Shown: positions 25,054-33,707 of the stretch, piece after piece
How the letters are laid out: every line of letters begins with the position of its first letter
Position numbering within the stretch: the first letter of the stretch is position 1
Assembly (NCBI GenBank): GCA_038210595.1
Contig: JBBQWN010000017.1
Coordinates: forward strand, 1-49,386
Direction: 5' to 3'
Source: Glacieibacterium sp038210595
Lineage (GTDB): Bacteria; Pseudomonadota; Alphaproteobacteria; Sphingomonadales; Sphingomonadaceae
Length of the DNA: 49,386 bases
Notes under the pieces: generated by a model
Seen by the model: only the letters and a program-made list of their open reading frames with translations
Databases searched by the model: none
What the model was told of the DNA's origin: nothing
Made by a program: the position numbers and the translations under genes

Positions 25054-27345
25054 TTACCGTCCCAGGTTCTTGAACGCGATGGTCAGCGAATAGGTGTCGC
25101 CGCGGCGGAAATCCCGGTCGGCATTATAGTCGCGGCGCCAGGACAGGCCGAAGCGGAAGCACTCGTCCTCGTACTGCACGCCGAGCCGCGAGCGCGTTGG
25201 CGAGAATCCATCGTTCAGCGATGTCGGCTCCTCGTTCTTCGAGGTCAGGTCGATGATTGCCGAGCCGAACACCGACCAGTATTTGGCGAACGCGACGCGC
25301 GCGCCGAGGCGCACCTCCTCGCGGTCCTGCAGGTCCTCGGTGTTGATGTTGCGGTTGAGCTTGATGTAGCCGACGGTCGCATAGGTGCGCGCCGTGCCGA
25401 CCGCGATGTCGATCTCGTTGCGCCGGACCCGGAAGCTGTTCTTGTCGACGCGGAAGCGGTGCGTCAGGCTGAGGAAGCTGCCGTATTTCAGGGTCGTGCG
25501 GCCAACGATGTCGCTGAGGTCGCCAGACAGGCCGGTGCCACCGGGAAACAGGTCGCCCTTGTCGTCGAAGCGCTGCGACTGTGCGAACTGTGTGGTCAGC
25601 GCAAAGCGCGGCCGGCGATAGGCGTATTCAAAGCCGTAGGTGACCCGCGCGCCGCCCTCCCAGCGGTCATAGCCCGGGTAGCGGTTGAGATCGAAGATGT
25701 TGCTGTCCTCGAGGTCGACGGCGCGCGCATCCTCGTTCGGGATGCCGGTGTTGTCGCCGCCGCCGGCACCGACGAGCTGGATGCGCGGCGTGATCGTCTG
25801 GGTGCCGCCGAGCAGCGGCCCGGCGAACGGCCACTCCACATCCAGCGCCGCCAGGGGCAGCACGCGCGCCTCGAAATTACCGCTGCCGGCGTATTCGGGT
25901 CGCGTTGCCTGGTCGGTGTTCCAGCTTTTATAGGCATCGGCGCGAACCAGACCGGTCAGCGTCAGGCGCTGGCCCAGCGCGGTCAGGAAGCTCCGATCCC
26001 AGCGCGCCGAGCCGACGGCGCGCGCCTCGCGCTGGCCGTCGGTGCGGTACAGGCCGAGGGTGTTGGCCGCGATCGTCACGCGGCCCCCGAGCACCGGGTC
26101 CTGCGGATGCCAGATATAGTCGATCAGCGGCAGCGCGAACGGGGTTTCGCCGCCGTTGCTGCCGGGCCGCAAGTCCTGGACGGCCCAGGCCGTGAACGAC
26201 AGGTAGGAATCCCGGCCGAAGCGTTCGAGCGTGTAGTTCGAACGCAGGGCATCGTCGTAGTCGAGGCCGTAACGCCGGTTGAACGTGTCGTCGGTGGTCA
26301 GGCGGACCGAGAAGGTCGAGCGCCAGCGGCGGCCATGCTGGAGCTGGCCGTGCACGGCGAAATAGCCGCGGAAACGGTCGCCCTTGTCGACGAGCGTGAC
26401 ACCGTCGCCGGCAAGCTCGCTGAGATTGGCGTAGGTGAACAGGGCATCGACCTGGACCGGCCCGGCCTTGAACAGCCGCCGGCCCTGCAACGACAGCACC
26501 GGATTGGCCGAGGTGTAGACGTAGGGCTTGACCGTCACGTCCATGTCCGGACCGAAGGAAATATTATAGGGTACGCCGATGCCCAAGCCGAGGCTGCGGC
26601 GGTACTCGATGTCGGGCAGCAACAGGCCGGAGGCATGGCCGGCACCGCCGTCGGGATGCGAGAAGCTGGGCAGGAAGAAAACCGGCACGCCGCCGAAATT
26701 GAGCGACGCCTGGCGGTAGGAAATGCGGTTCTTCTTGGGATCGTGGACGATCTTGACGGCGCGGATCGACCACAGGGGTTGGCGCGGGCAGCCGTCGCTG
26801 CCGGTCACCGAGCACGGTGAGTAGACGGCGCGGTTCATCGTCGAAACGCCGTCGATGCGGGTCGCCGACTTGGCCGCCAGCCGCCCGCCGTCGTTGAGCA
26901 CCAGCAGGATATTGTCGACCGCGCCGTCCTTCAGCGATTCGGTCAGCTGGACGCGGTCGCCGAACACCTGGTTGCCCGATGGATCGACGGTAACGACATG
27001 GCCGTGCGCCTCGACCTGGCCGGAGCCGCGGTCATAGGTCACCTCGTCGGCGGTCAGCCGATAGCCGTCGCGGGCGATCTGGACATTGCCGGTCGCGGTG
27101 ACCAGCTGATCGTTGTCGGAGTAGCTCATCGAATCGGCTGCAAACTCGATGACGTCACCCGGCTGCAGCACCGCCGCCATGCCCTCGTCGGCTTTGGCCG
27201 GGGCGGGGGACACCGTCTGCGCGGCAAGCGGTGCGGCGAGCAGCGCGGCACCGGCCAGCAGGGCGAAGCGGATGGGCAAGCGGAACTTTCGGGTGGGGAG
27301 ACTGCGGCGACGTTTAGCATGGGGCGCGACACCGGCAACCGGCAA
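25054..27345 (-). CDS. lptD: LPS-assembly outer-membrane protein LptD
   Basis: 763 residues from TTG 27345. An internal TTG at 27279 would give a shorter, more classical signal peptide (PIRFALLAGAALLAAPLAAQ), so the start is uncertain. After the signal comes the periplasmic beta-jellyroll (OstA/LptA-like: EFAADSMSYSDNDQLVTATG, VTYDRGSGQVEAHG), then cysteines in CSVTGSDGC, then the large C-terminal barrel with many Tyr/Arg-rich strands, ending TYSLTIAFKNLGR. A late single Cys (YEDECFRF) may pair with the N-terminal pair. It inserts LPS into the outer leaflet. It is the first gene of the operon with surA. Confidence 0.95.
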   Translation of the reverse strand: MPVAGVAPHAKRRRSLPTRKFRLPIRFALLAGAALLAAPLAAQTVSPAPAKADEGMAAVLQPGDVIEFAADSMSYSDNDQLVTATGNVQIARDGYRLTADEVTYDRGSGQVEAHGHVVTVDPSGNQVFGDRVQLTESLKDGAVDNILLVLNDGGRLAAKSATRIDGVSTMNRAVYSPCSVTGSDGCPRQPLWSIRAVKIVHDPKKNRISYRQASLNFGGVPVFFLPSFSHPDGGAGHASGLLLPDIEYRRSLGLGIGVPYNISFGPDMDVTVKPYVYTSANPVLSLQGRRLFKAGPVQVDALFTYANLSELAGDGVTLVDKGDRFRGYFAVHGQLQHGRRWRSTFSVRLTTDDTFNRRYGLDYDDALRSNYTLERFGRDSYLSFTAWAVQDLRPGSNGGETPFALPLIDYIWHPQDPVLGGRVTIAANTLGLYRTDGQREARAVGSARWDRSFLTALGQRLTLTGLVRADAYKSWNTDQATRPEYAGSGNFEARVLPLAALDVEWPFAGPLLGGTQTITPRIQLVGAGGGDNTGIPNEDARAVDLEDSNIFDLNRYPGYDRWEGGARVTYGFEYAYRRPRFALTTQFAQSQRFDDKGDLFPGGTGLSGDLSDIVGRTTLKYGSFLSLTHRFRVDKNSFRVRRNEIDIAVGTARTYATVGYIKLNRNINTEDLQDREEVRLGARVAFAKYWSVFGSAIIDLTSKNEEPTSLNDGFSPTRSRLGVQYEDECFRFGLSWRRDYNADRDFRRGDTYSLTIAFKNLGR

Positions 27346-27421
27346 CTCGGCGGCTGGCGATTTGCGCCGACTCCGGTGCGGGTTTAGACGCTCGGGTCTG
27401 TTCGGTTAACGAAAGTCCCCC

Positions 27422-28891
27422 ATGCGCATCAGCTTCTCGACTGCCCCTGCCACTCCCGACAGCGGCGCCCGCGTCGTGCTCGCCGCAAAGGGCGCGCTGA
27501 CCGGTGCCGCTGCCACGCTCGATGCGGAGCTGGGCGGCGCGGTGGCGCGAGCGGTGGCTGCGGCACGGTTCGAGGGCGAGGCAGCGAGTGTTGTCGAGCT
27601 GCTCGGGCACGGCGGCATGCGGGTGCTCGTGGTCGGTCTCGGTGAGCCGGGTGCCGTCGACGCCGCGGGCTGGGAAAAGGCCGGAGCGGCCATCGTCGCC
27701 AAGCTGATCACCAGCGGCGAGACCGCGGTGTCGGTCGACGTCGCCGGTAGCGGCGCCGATGCCGAGGCGGCGGCATGGCTGGCGCATGGCGCGGTGCTGC
27801 GCGCCTACCGCTTCGACAAGTACCGCACGACGATGAAGGACAAGGCCAAGCCGACGCTGACCAGCCTGACCCTCGTCAACGCGCCCGCCGGCTGCGACGC
27901 GGCCTTCGCGCCGCTGCAGGCGATCGCCGCCGGCGTGATGCTGACCCGCGACCTGGTCAGCGAGCCGGCCAACATCATCTACCCCGAAAGCTTCGTCGAG
28001 CGCGCCCGGGTGCTGGCCGATGCCGGCATCGGCATCGAGGTGCTCGACGAGGCCGCCATGCGCCGCCTCGGCATGGGCGCGCTGCTCGGCGTCAGCCTGG
28101 GGTCGGAGCGCGAGGCGCGGCTGCTGGTCATGCGCTGGCACGGGGGCGGCGACGCCAAGCCGGTGGTGCTGGTCGGCAAGGGCGTCACCTTCGACACCGG
28201 CGGCATCTCGCTGAAGCCACCCGCCGGCATGGAAGACATGAAGTGGGACATGGGCGGCGCCGGCGCGGTCACCGGCGCGATGCTGGCGCTGGCGGGGCGC
28301 AAGGCCAAGGCCAATGTCATCGGCGTCTGCGGGCTGGTCGAGAACATGCCCGACGGCAGGGCGCAGCGGCCGGGGGACGTGGTGACCAGCATGTCGGGCC
28401 AGACCATCGAGGTGATCAACACCGATGCGGAAGGGCGGCTGGTGCTGTGCGACGCGATCTGGTGGGCGCAGGAGGAATTCGCGCCGGAGGTCGTCGTCGA
28501 TCTGGCGACGCTGACCGGTGCGATCATCATCAGCCTGGGTCATGAATTTGGCGGCATTTTCGCAAACGACGACGGGCTGGCGGCACAGCTGGTCGCGGCG
28601 GGGGCGGCGACCGGGGACCGGCTGTGGCGGATGCCGCTCGACGATGCCTTCGACAAGCTGATCGACAGCCAGATCGCCGACATGAAGAACGTCGGGCCGC
28701 GCGAGGGCGGCTCGGTGACGGCGGCGAAGTTCATCCAGCGCTTCGTCAAGCCGGGCGTGAAATGGGCTCACCTCGACATCGCCGGGATGGTGTGGGCGGC
28801 GAAGGACGGGCCGCTGTGGGCGAAGGGCGCGACCGGCTATGGCGTCCGCCTGCTCGACCGCTTCATCGCGGACAATTTCGAGGCCAAGTGA
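27422..28891 (+). CDS. pepA: Leucyl aminopeptidase (peptidase M17)
   Basis: 489 residues, full M17 length. The C-terminal catalytic domain has the two-metal signatures LVGKGVTFDTGGISLKPP, MKWDMGGAGAVTGAM and NTDAEGRLVLCDA, and VVDLATLTGA. The N-terminal macro-like domain covers about 1-160. The enzyme removes N-terminal residues from peptides in the cytoplasm. It is divergent from lptD and its stop overlaps the holC start (GTGA). Confidence 0.96.
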   Translation: MRISFSTAPATPDSGARVVLAAKGALTGAAATLDAELGGAVARAVAAARFEGEAASVVELLGHGGMRVLVVGLGEPGAVDAAGWEKAGAAIVAKLITSGETAVSVDVAGSGADAEAAAWLAHGAVLRAYRFDKYRTTMKDKAKPTLTSLTLVNAPAGCDAAFAPLQAIAAGVMLTRDLVSEPANIIYPESFVERARVLADAGIGIEVLDEAAMRRLGMGALLGVSLGSEREARLLVMRWHGGGDAKPVVLVGKGVTFDTGGISLKPPAGMEDMKWDMGGAGAVTGAMLALAGRKAKANVIGVCGLVENMPDGRAQRPGDVVTSMSGQTIEVINTDAEGRLVLCDAIWWAQEEFAPEVVVDLATLTGAIIISLGHEFGGIFANDDGLAAQLVAAGAATGDRLWRMPLDDAFDKLIDSQIADMKNVGPREGGSVTAAKFIQRFVKPGVKWAHLDIAGMVWAAKDGPLWAKGATGYGVRLLDRFIADNFEAK

Positions 28892-29328
28892 CCGACATCG
28901 GCTTTTACCAGCTCGCTTCAAAGCCGCTGGACAAGGTACTGCCGAAGCTGCTGGAAAAGGCGGTCGCGGCCGGGCACCGGGTGGTCATCCGTTCGGACGA
29001 CGCGGCGCAGCTTGCCGCGCTCGACGCGGCGCTGTGGAGCTATGAGCCGGCCTCGTTCCTGCCCCATGCCATCGACGGCGAGGGGCAGCCGATCCTGCTC
29101 ACCGCCCGCGAGGACGCGGCGAACGGCGCGACCCTCGCCGCGGTCATCGACGGGCGCCTGCCGGGCGACCTGACGCCCTACAGCCGCGTGCTCTACCTGT
29201 TCGACGGAGGCGATGCGGACGCGCTGGCGCTGGCCCGCCGCCACTGGAAGGCGCTGAAGGGCCGCGACGACGTCACCCCGGTCTATTGGCAGGAGGGCGC
29301 GCGCGGCCGCTGGGAACAGGCCGGCTAG
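28888..29328 (+). CDS. holC: DNA polymerase III chi subunit
   Basis: 146 residues. FYQLASKPLDKVLPKLLEKA, GHRVVIRSDD, LDAALWSYEPASFLPHA and the LYLFDG segment are typical of HolC, which links the clamp loader to single-strand binding protein. The GTG start overlaps the pepA stop, a pairing conserved in Alphaproteobacteria. Its stop overlaps that of the convergent serine hydrolase gene at CTAG. Confidence 0.93.
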   Translation: MTDIGFYQLASKPLDKVLPKLLEKAVAAGHRVVIRSDDAAQLAALDAALWSYEPASFLPHAIDGEGQPILLTAREDAANGATLAAVIDGRLPGDLTPYSRVLYLFDGGDADALALARRHWKALKGRDDVTPVYWQEGARGRWEQAG

Positions 29329-30464
29329 GTATAGGCGAGGCGCTCGAAGCCCGCCCGCACTGCCTCCGCGCCGGGATCGCTGAACGGCAGGAACTGCATC
29401 ATCAGCACGCCGGCGACATCGCCCGCCGGATCGAACCAGTAATAGCTGTTGGCAAGCCCGGCCCAGGCCAGGCTGCCGGCCGCGCGCCCGCCCGGCACCG
29501 GGTCCGGGTTGATCAGGAAGCCTAGGCCCCAGCCGGTGTGTTGATCGGGAAACACATCGACGGCGCGCGCCATGGTGGGGTTGGTCGTGCCCATCGCCCC
29601 GGCGCGCAGGTCGCCGATCTGGTTGCGGCACATGTCGTCGACCGTCGCCGGGCTGAGGATCTGGACCCCGTCGAGGCTGCCGCGGTTCAGCAGCATCCGC
29701 ACGAAGCGCATGTAATCGGGCGCCGTGCTGCACAGGCCGCCGCCGGCGGGCAGGAATTCCGCCTTGCGGCCGCCGCTGAACCACACCGGAAAATGCGCAT
29801 AGCCGTCCGGTCCCTTGACCTGGAGCGCCGCGAGCCGCTGGACCCGGGCGTCGTCGAGGTGGAACAGCGTGTCGACCATGCCGAGCGGCCCCGTAAGATG
29901 CTCGGCGAGATAGGCGTCGAGCGGCTGTCCGCTTGCTGCCTCGACCGCCAGCCCGACCCAGTCGGTCGACACGCCATACTCCCAGCGCTCGCCCGGATCG
30001 AACAGCAGCGGCGTCCGGATGCTGGCCAGCGAGCCCGGCACCGGCGGGTTGTTGCCGCGAAAGCGTGTCAGCTCGCTCGACATGAAATCATAGCCGAGGC
30101 CCGAGGTGTGGGTCAGCAGGTGACGCAGCGTGACCGGCCGCCGGGCGGCCCGCAGCCGCGGCACGTCCCCATCGAAACCGTCGATCACCATCGGCTCGGC
30201 AAGGTCGGGCAGCAGCGTCCCGATCGGCGCGTCCAGCGACAGCGCGCCGCGCTCGACCAGCTGCATCGCGGCCACCGACCCGATGGCCTTGGTCATCGAG
30301 GCGATCTGGAAGATCGTGTCGAGCTGCATCGGGTCGCTGCCGGCCGGGTCGCGCAGGCCCGCCGCCGCACTGTGGCGGATGCCGTCGCGGTCGCCGATCA
30401 TCGCCACCGCGCCCGGCACGCCCGCCGCCGTGACCAGTCCCGCCAGTTCGCTCGCAAAGTCCAT
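29325..30464 (-). CDS. Serine hydrolase of the beta-lactamase / class C PBP family
   Basis: 379 residues from ATG 30464, preceded by GGGGAGGG. The S-x-x-K motif is SMTK (IASMTKAIG) near residue 55, the Y-x-S/N motif is YGVS (WEYGVSTDWVG), and LRHLLTHTSGLGYDF is a family hallmark. No signal peptide is apparent, so it is probably a cytoplasmic esterase or peptidase rather than a beta-lactamase. It is divergent from ndk. Confidence 0.9.
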   Translation of the reverse strand: MDFASELAGLVTAAGVPGAVAMIGDRDGIRHSAAAGLRDPAGSDPMQLDTIFQIASMTKAIGSVAAMQLVERGALSLDAPIGTLLPDLAEPMVIDGFDGDVPRLRAARRPVTLRHLLTHTSGLGYDFMSSELTRFRGNNPPVPGSLASIRTPLLFDPGERWEYGVSTDWVGLAVEAASGQPLDAYLAEHLTGPLGMVDTLFHLDDARVQRLAALQVKGPDGYAHFPVWFSGGRKAEFLPAGGGLCSTAPDYMRFVRMLLNRGSLDGVQILSPATVDDMCRNQIGDLRAGAMGTTNPTMARAVDVFPDQHTGWGLGFLINPDPVPGGRAAGSLAWAGLANSYYWFDPAGDVAGVLMMQFLPFSDPGAEAVRAGFERLAYT

Positions 30465-30562
30465 GACGCCCTCCCCAAAGGTCCGCATACCTTGCCTTAG
30501 CGCGCCGGCACGGCTAGGGCGACCGCGCTTCCCCCATCCTGTCAGAATATCTGGAGACCCTC

Positions 30563-30985
30563 GTGGCCACCACGCGCACCTTTTCGATCATCAAGCCCGA
30601 CGCGACGCGTCGCAACCTGACCGGCGCGGTCATCAAGATGCTGGAGGAGGGCGGCCTCCGGGTCGTCGCCTCCAAGCGCATCCAGATGACCCGCGAGCAG
30701 GCCGAGGGCTTCTACGCCGTCCATCGCGAGCGCAGCTTCTTCGGCGAGCTGGTCGACTTCATGATCAGCGGCCCGGTCGTCGTGCAGGTGCTGGAGGGCG
30801 ACAACGCCATGCAGCGCAACCGCGACCTGATGGGCGCGACCAACCCGGCGAATGCCGAACCCGGCACGATCCGCAAGGAACTGGCCGAGAGCATCGAGGC
30901 AAACACCGTCCACGGCAGCGACAGCGACGAGAACGCCGCGATCGAGATCGCGTACTTCTTCAAGCCGGAAGAAATCGTCGGCTGA
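30563..30985 (+). CDS. ndk: Nucleoside diphosphate kinase
   Basis: 140 residues, the standard length. It exchanges the gamma phosphate between nucleoside di- and triphosphates through a phosphohistidine. ERTF-like opening TRTFSIIKPDATRRNLTG, then KRIQMTREQAEGFYAVH, GPVVVQVLEGDNA, GATNPANAEPGTIR and the active-site HGSDS with H117. GTG start with CTGGAG upstream. Confidence 0.98.
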   Translation: MATTRTFSIIKPDATRRNLTGAVIKMLEEGGLRVVASKRIQMTREQAEGFYAVHRERSFFGELVDFMISGPVVVQVLEGDNAMQRNRDLMGATNPANAEPGTIRKELAESIEANTVHGSDSDENAAIEIAYFFKPEEIVG

Positions 30986-30988
30986 GGC

Positions 30989-31288
30989 TCAGGCGGCGAC
31001 CAGCCGCTCGACCTTGATCCCGGCCGAGCGTTCGCGGGCTGCTGCCAGATCGTGCGCGGCCTGCATTGCCAGCAGCGTACCAGCGCGCAGCCCGAACGCC
31101 TTTTCAAAGCGGATGGCCATGTCCGCGGACAGGCCGGCGTGGCCGTTCAACAGGTTGCTCATCGCCTGACGCGTCACGCCGAGCTTCCCGGCAATGACCG
31201 TGATGCTGAAGCCGGTCGGCTCCACGACCTCCGTCTTCAGCCAGTCGCCGGGATGCACGGCGAAGCTCGGGTGCAGGGTAATCGCCAT
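30989..31288 (-). CDS. higA: HigA-type antitoxin (XRE helix-turn-helix)
   Basis: 99 residues from ATG 31288. MAITLHPSFAVHPGDWLKTE is the canonical HigA/VapI opening, followed by the helix-turn-helix GKLGVTRQAMSNLLNGHAGL with SADMAIRFEKAFG. It overlaps the higB stop by one base (TGATG), so it is coupled to the toxin. It should neutralise HigB and bind the operator at 31606-31622. Confidence 0.92.
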   Translation of the reverse strand: MAITLHPSFAVHPGDWLKTEVVEPTGFSITVIAGKLGVTRQAMSNLLNGHAGLSADMAIRFEKAFGLRAGTLLAMQAAHDLAAARERSAGIKVERLVAA

Positions 31289-31575
31289 CAGTGATAATCC
31301 TCCAGGTCCATGTCCTCGATCGTCGCGGTCGGATCGACGCGGAACGTCAGGCGCCAGTTCTTCGTGACGGTTAGCGACCATAGTCCGGTCCGGTCGCCCG
31401 TCAGCCGATGGGCCCCGTAGTTCGGCGGTACGAACAGTTCGTCCTCCGCGGTGATCGCCGACAGATAGGCCAGCATCTTGCGGAGCCGGTCGATCAGGTT
31501 GCCAGGCAAGCCTTTCGGACGGCCGGTCTCAGCGAAGGCCCGGAGCGCCTTGTGCCGGATACTGCCGATCTCCAC
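31288..31575 (-). CDS. higB: HigB-type RelE-superfamily toxin
   Basis: 95 residues. IRHKALRAFAETGRPKGLPG, DRLRKMLAYL, HRLTGDRTGLWSLTVTKNWR and LTFRV with a final D-L-E-D-Y-H are typical of HigB mRNA interferases. The start is GTG at 31575; no ribosome binding site is visible and the predicted -10 lies only about 7 bp upstream, so the message may be leaderless or nearly so. The toxin-first order is the usual one for higBA. Confidence 0.92.
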   Translation of the reverse strand: MEIGSIRHKALRAFAETGRPKGLPGNLIDRLRKMLAYLSAITAEDELFVPPNYGAHRLTGDRTGLWSLTVTKNWRLTFRVDPTATIEDMDLEDYH

Positions 31576-31581
31576 GCTGTG

Positions 31582-31622
31582 AAACTAATGGACCAGGCGT
31601 CATGTGTCAAGTGTCGCTTGAC
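31582..31622 (-). promoter_or_regulatory. higBA promoter with overlapping inverted-repeat operator
   Basis: On the minus strand: -35 TTGACA (complement of 31605-31610), 17-nt spacer, -10 TAGTTT (complement of 31582-31587). The inverted repeat GTCAAG-TGTCG-CTTGAC (31606-31622) covers the -35 box, where antitoxin binding would block RNA polymerase. Confidence 0.6.
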
Positions 31623-31626
31623 GTCT

Positions 31627-32568
31627 TTAGAACGGCAGCAGCGCCAGCCGCTTCGGGGCGCTCACCCGCCAGCTCCGGGTCAGCCAGTCCTCGATGTGGG
31701 TCCAGTCGGTGGTGCCGGTGTCGAGGCGGATGCCGATCCAGCCGGACGGGCCGAGATAGGCGGGGCGATAGTAGAGGTCGGGGTCCTGCTCGATCAGCAT
31801 CGTCTGCTCCTCGACGCCGCTCGCCTTGACCAGCAGCGCGGTGATGCCGTCGCCGTGATGGTTTTCAGTGAAATAGGCGAAGAACTTGCCACCGCGGACG
31901 AAGAAACCGGGTGAGCCGTGGCTGAGTTTTTCCTCGGCCTCGGGCAGCGCCAGCGCCAGCGCCCGAACCTTCGCCAGCGCCGCCGCCGGGCCGGTGTCGG
32001 CCGTGACCAGCGCCGCCAGCACGCGGGGATACAGCTGATGCTCGGCGATCAGGATGCGCGCCGCCAGGCTGTCGGGGGTGTCGCCGGGCAGCACCGCGAC
32101 GCGGGTCTGGCCGAGCGCCGGGCCGTCGTCGAGCTCGGCGGTGACGAGGTGGACGGTGCAGCCGCTGACCGTCTCGCCCGCCGCCAGCACGCCCTCGTGG
32201 ACATGCAGGCCCTTGTGCAGCGGCAGCAGCGAGGGGTGGATGTTGACCATCCGGCCCTGCCACTTCGCCACGAACTCGGGCGACAGCAGGCGCATGTAGC
32301 CGGCGAGCGCGACGTGCGTGACGCCGGCCCGGTCGAGCTCGGCGTGGATGAGGTCGTCGAAGGCGGCGCGGTCGAGGCCGCGATGGGCGCGGGCGAAGGT
32401 CCGCACGCCCTCGGCGCGCGCCAGGTCGAGACCGGGCGCGTCGGGGACGTTCGACGCGACCAGCACGATCTCATAGGGGCAGTCGTCGGCGCGCGAGGCG
32501 TAGAGCAGCGCCGCCATGTTGGAACCGCGGCCCGAGATCAGGACGCCGACGCGCGCCTTGTCAGGCAA
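31627..32568 (-). CDS. purN: GAR formyltransferase fused to a MmcQ/YjbR-like domain
   Basis: 313 residues, against about 190-215 for ordinary PurN. Residues 1-190 are the folate-dependent formyltransferase of purine synthesis: VGVLISGRGSNMAALL, then N109-x-H111 in VNIHPSLLPLHKG, and the catalytic Asp in ELDDGPAL (147-148). Residues about 195-313 are a MmcQ/YjbR (DUF419) domain: ALAKVRALALALPEAEE, GGKFFAYF, YLGPSGWIGIRL and SWRVSAPKRLA. The role of the second domain is unknown. The start overlaps the end of purM by 8 nt. Confidence 0.93.
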   Translation of the reverse strand: MPDKARVGVLISGRGSNMAALLYASRADDCPYEIVLVASNVPDAPGLDLARAEGVRTFARAHRGLDRAAFDDLIHAELDRAGVTHVALAGYMRLLSPEFVAKWQGRMVNIHPSLLPLHKGLHVHEGVLAAGETVSGCTVHLVTAELDDGPALGQTRVAVLPGDTPDSLAARILIAEHQLYPRVLAALVTADTGPAAALAKVRALALALPEAEEKLSHGSPGFFVRGGKFFAYFTENHHGDGITALLVKASGVEEQTMLIEQDPDLYYRPAYLGPSGWIGIRLDTGTTDWTHIEDWLTRSWRVSAPKRLALLPF

Positions 32569-33643
32569 GGTGACTGACCTCCCAACCGCCCTGCGCGTTC
32601 CACACCTCGTTGGCGCCGAAGACGGTGCAGCCGCGCGGGCCGGCCTCGACCGCGCCGATGACGTGGACGGTCTCGCCCGCGTCGGTCAGGCTGGCGGTCA
32701 CCGCGTCGACGTTGGCGGCAGCAACGCTGAGCACCATGCCGATGCCGCAGTTGAAGGTGCGGGCCAGCTCGCCCGGCTCGATCCGCCCGCGCGCCTGTAG
32801 CCAGGCGAACAGCGGCGGCTGCAGCCACGCGCCGGCATCGATGCGGGCGTGCGCGCCCTCTGGCAGGATGCGCGGCACGTTCTCCAGCAGGCCGCCGCCG
32901 GTGATATGGGCGAGCGCGTTGATCTGCCCGCTCCGGATCGGCGGCAGCAGCGCGCGGACATAGATGCGCGTCGGCTCGAGCAGCGCCTGCCCCAGCGTGC
33001 GCTCGATGTCGAACGGGGCCGGGCGGTCGAGCGGCACGCCCTCGATCAGCTTGCGGATCAGCGAGAAGCCGTTCGAATGCGCCCCCGACGAGGCCACCCC
33101 AAGCAGGATGTCGCCGGGCGCGACGCGGTCGCCGGTCAGCTGCTCGCCGCGCTCGACCGCGCCGACCGCGAAGCCCGCCAGGTCGTAGTCGCCGCCGGCG
33201 TACATGCCCGGCATCTCGGCGGTCTCGCCGCCGATGAGCGCGCAGCCGGCCTGGCGGCAGCCGTCGGCGATGCCCGCGACCACCGCCTCGGCGACTTCGG
33301 GATCGAGCTTCGCGCTGGCGAAATAGTCGAGGAAGAACAGCGGCTCCGCGCCCTGGACGATCAGGTCGTTGACGCACATCGCGACGAGGTCGATGCCGAC
33401 CGTGTCGTGCCGTCCGGTATCGATGGCGAGCCGCAGCTTGGTCCCCACCCCGTCGTTGGCGGCGACCAGCAGCGGATCCCTGTAGCCCGCCGCCTTCGGG
33501 TCGAAGAACCCGCCGAAGCCGCCCAGCTCTGCATCCGCACCCGGCCGGGCGGTGCTGCGGGCGAGCGGCGCGATGGCGCGGACCAGCGCATTGCCCGCAG
33601 CGATCGAGACGCCGGCATCGGCATAGGTGAGGGGCGTGGTCAT
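32561..33643 (-). CDS. purM: Phosphoribosylformylglycinamidine cyclo-ligase (AIR synthetase)
   Basis: 360 residues. TYADAGVSIAAGNALV opens the protein, followed by NDGVGTKLRLAID, the CVNDLIVQGAEPLFFLDYF motif, IGGETAEMPG, GVASSGAHSNGFSLIRKL and ITGGGLLENVPRILP, all typical of PurM, which closes the imidazole ring of AIR using ATP. purM and purN form an overlapping operon. Confidence 0.97.
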   Translation of the reverse strand: MTTPLTYADAGVSIAAGNALVRAIAPLARSTARPGADAELGGFGGFFDPKAAGYRDPLLVAANDGVGTKLRLAIDTGRHDTVGIDLVAMCVNDLIVQGAEPLFFLDYFASAKLDPEVAEAVVAGIADGCRQAGCALIGGETAEMPGMYAGGDYDLAGFAVGAVERGEQLTGDRVAPGDILLGVASSGAHSNGFSLIRKLIEGVPLDRPAPFDIERTLGQALLEPTRIYVRALLPPIRSGQINALAHITGGGLLENVPRILPEGAHARIDAGAWLQPPLFAWLQARGRIEPGELARTFNCGIGMVLSVAAANVDAVTASLTDAGETVHVIGAVEAGPRGCTVFGANEVWNAQGGWEVSHLA

Positions 33644-33707
33644 AGCGGGCAGGCTCTAGCGCGGAACTGCGGGATGACAAAGCATCCGCACGCGCTACAA
33701 CCGCCCC

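Noticed and set aside
24898..26820. A 640-residue open frame antisense to lptD
   Set aside because: Composition is typical of an antisense shadow and lptD on the other strand has full motif support.
29325..30464. A class C beta-lactamase conferring resistance
   Set aside because: S-x-x-K and Y-x-S are present, but there is no signal peptide, and sequence blocks fit generic esterase/DD-peptidase-like serine hydrolases.
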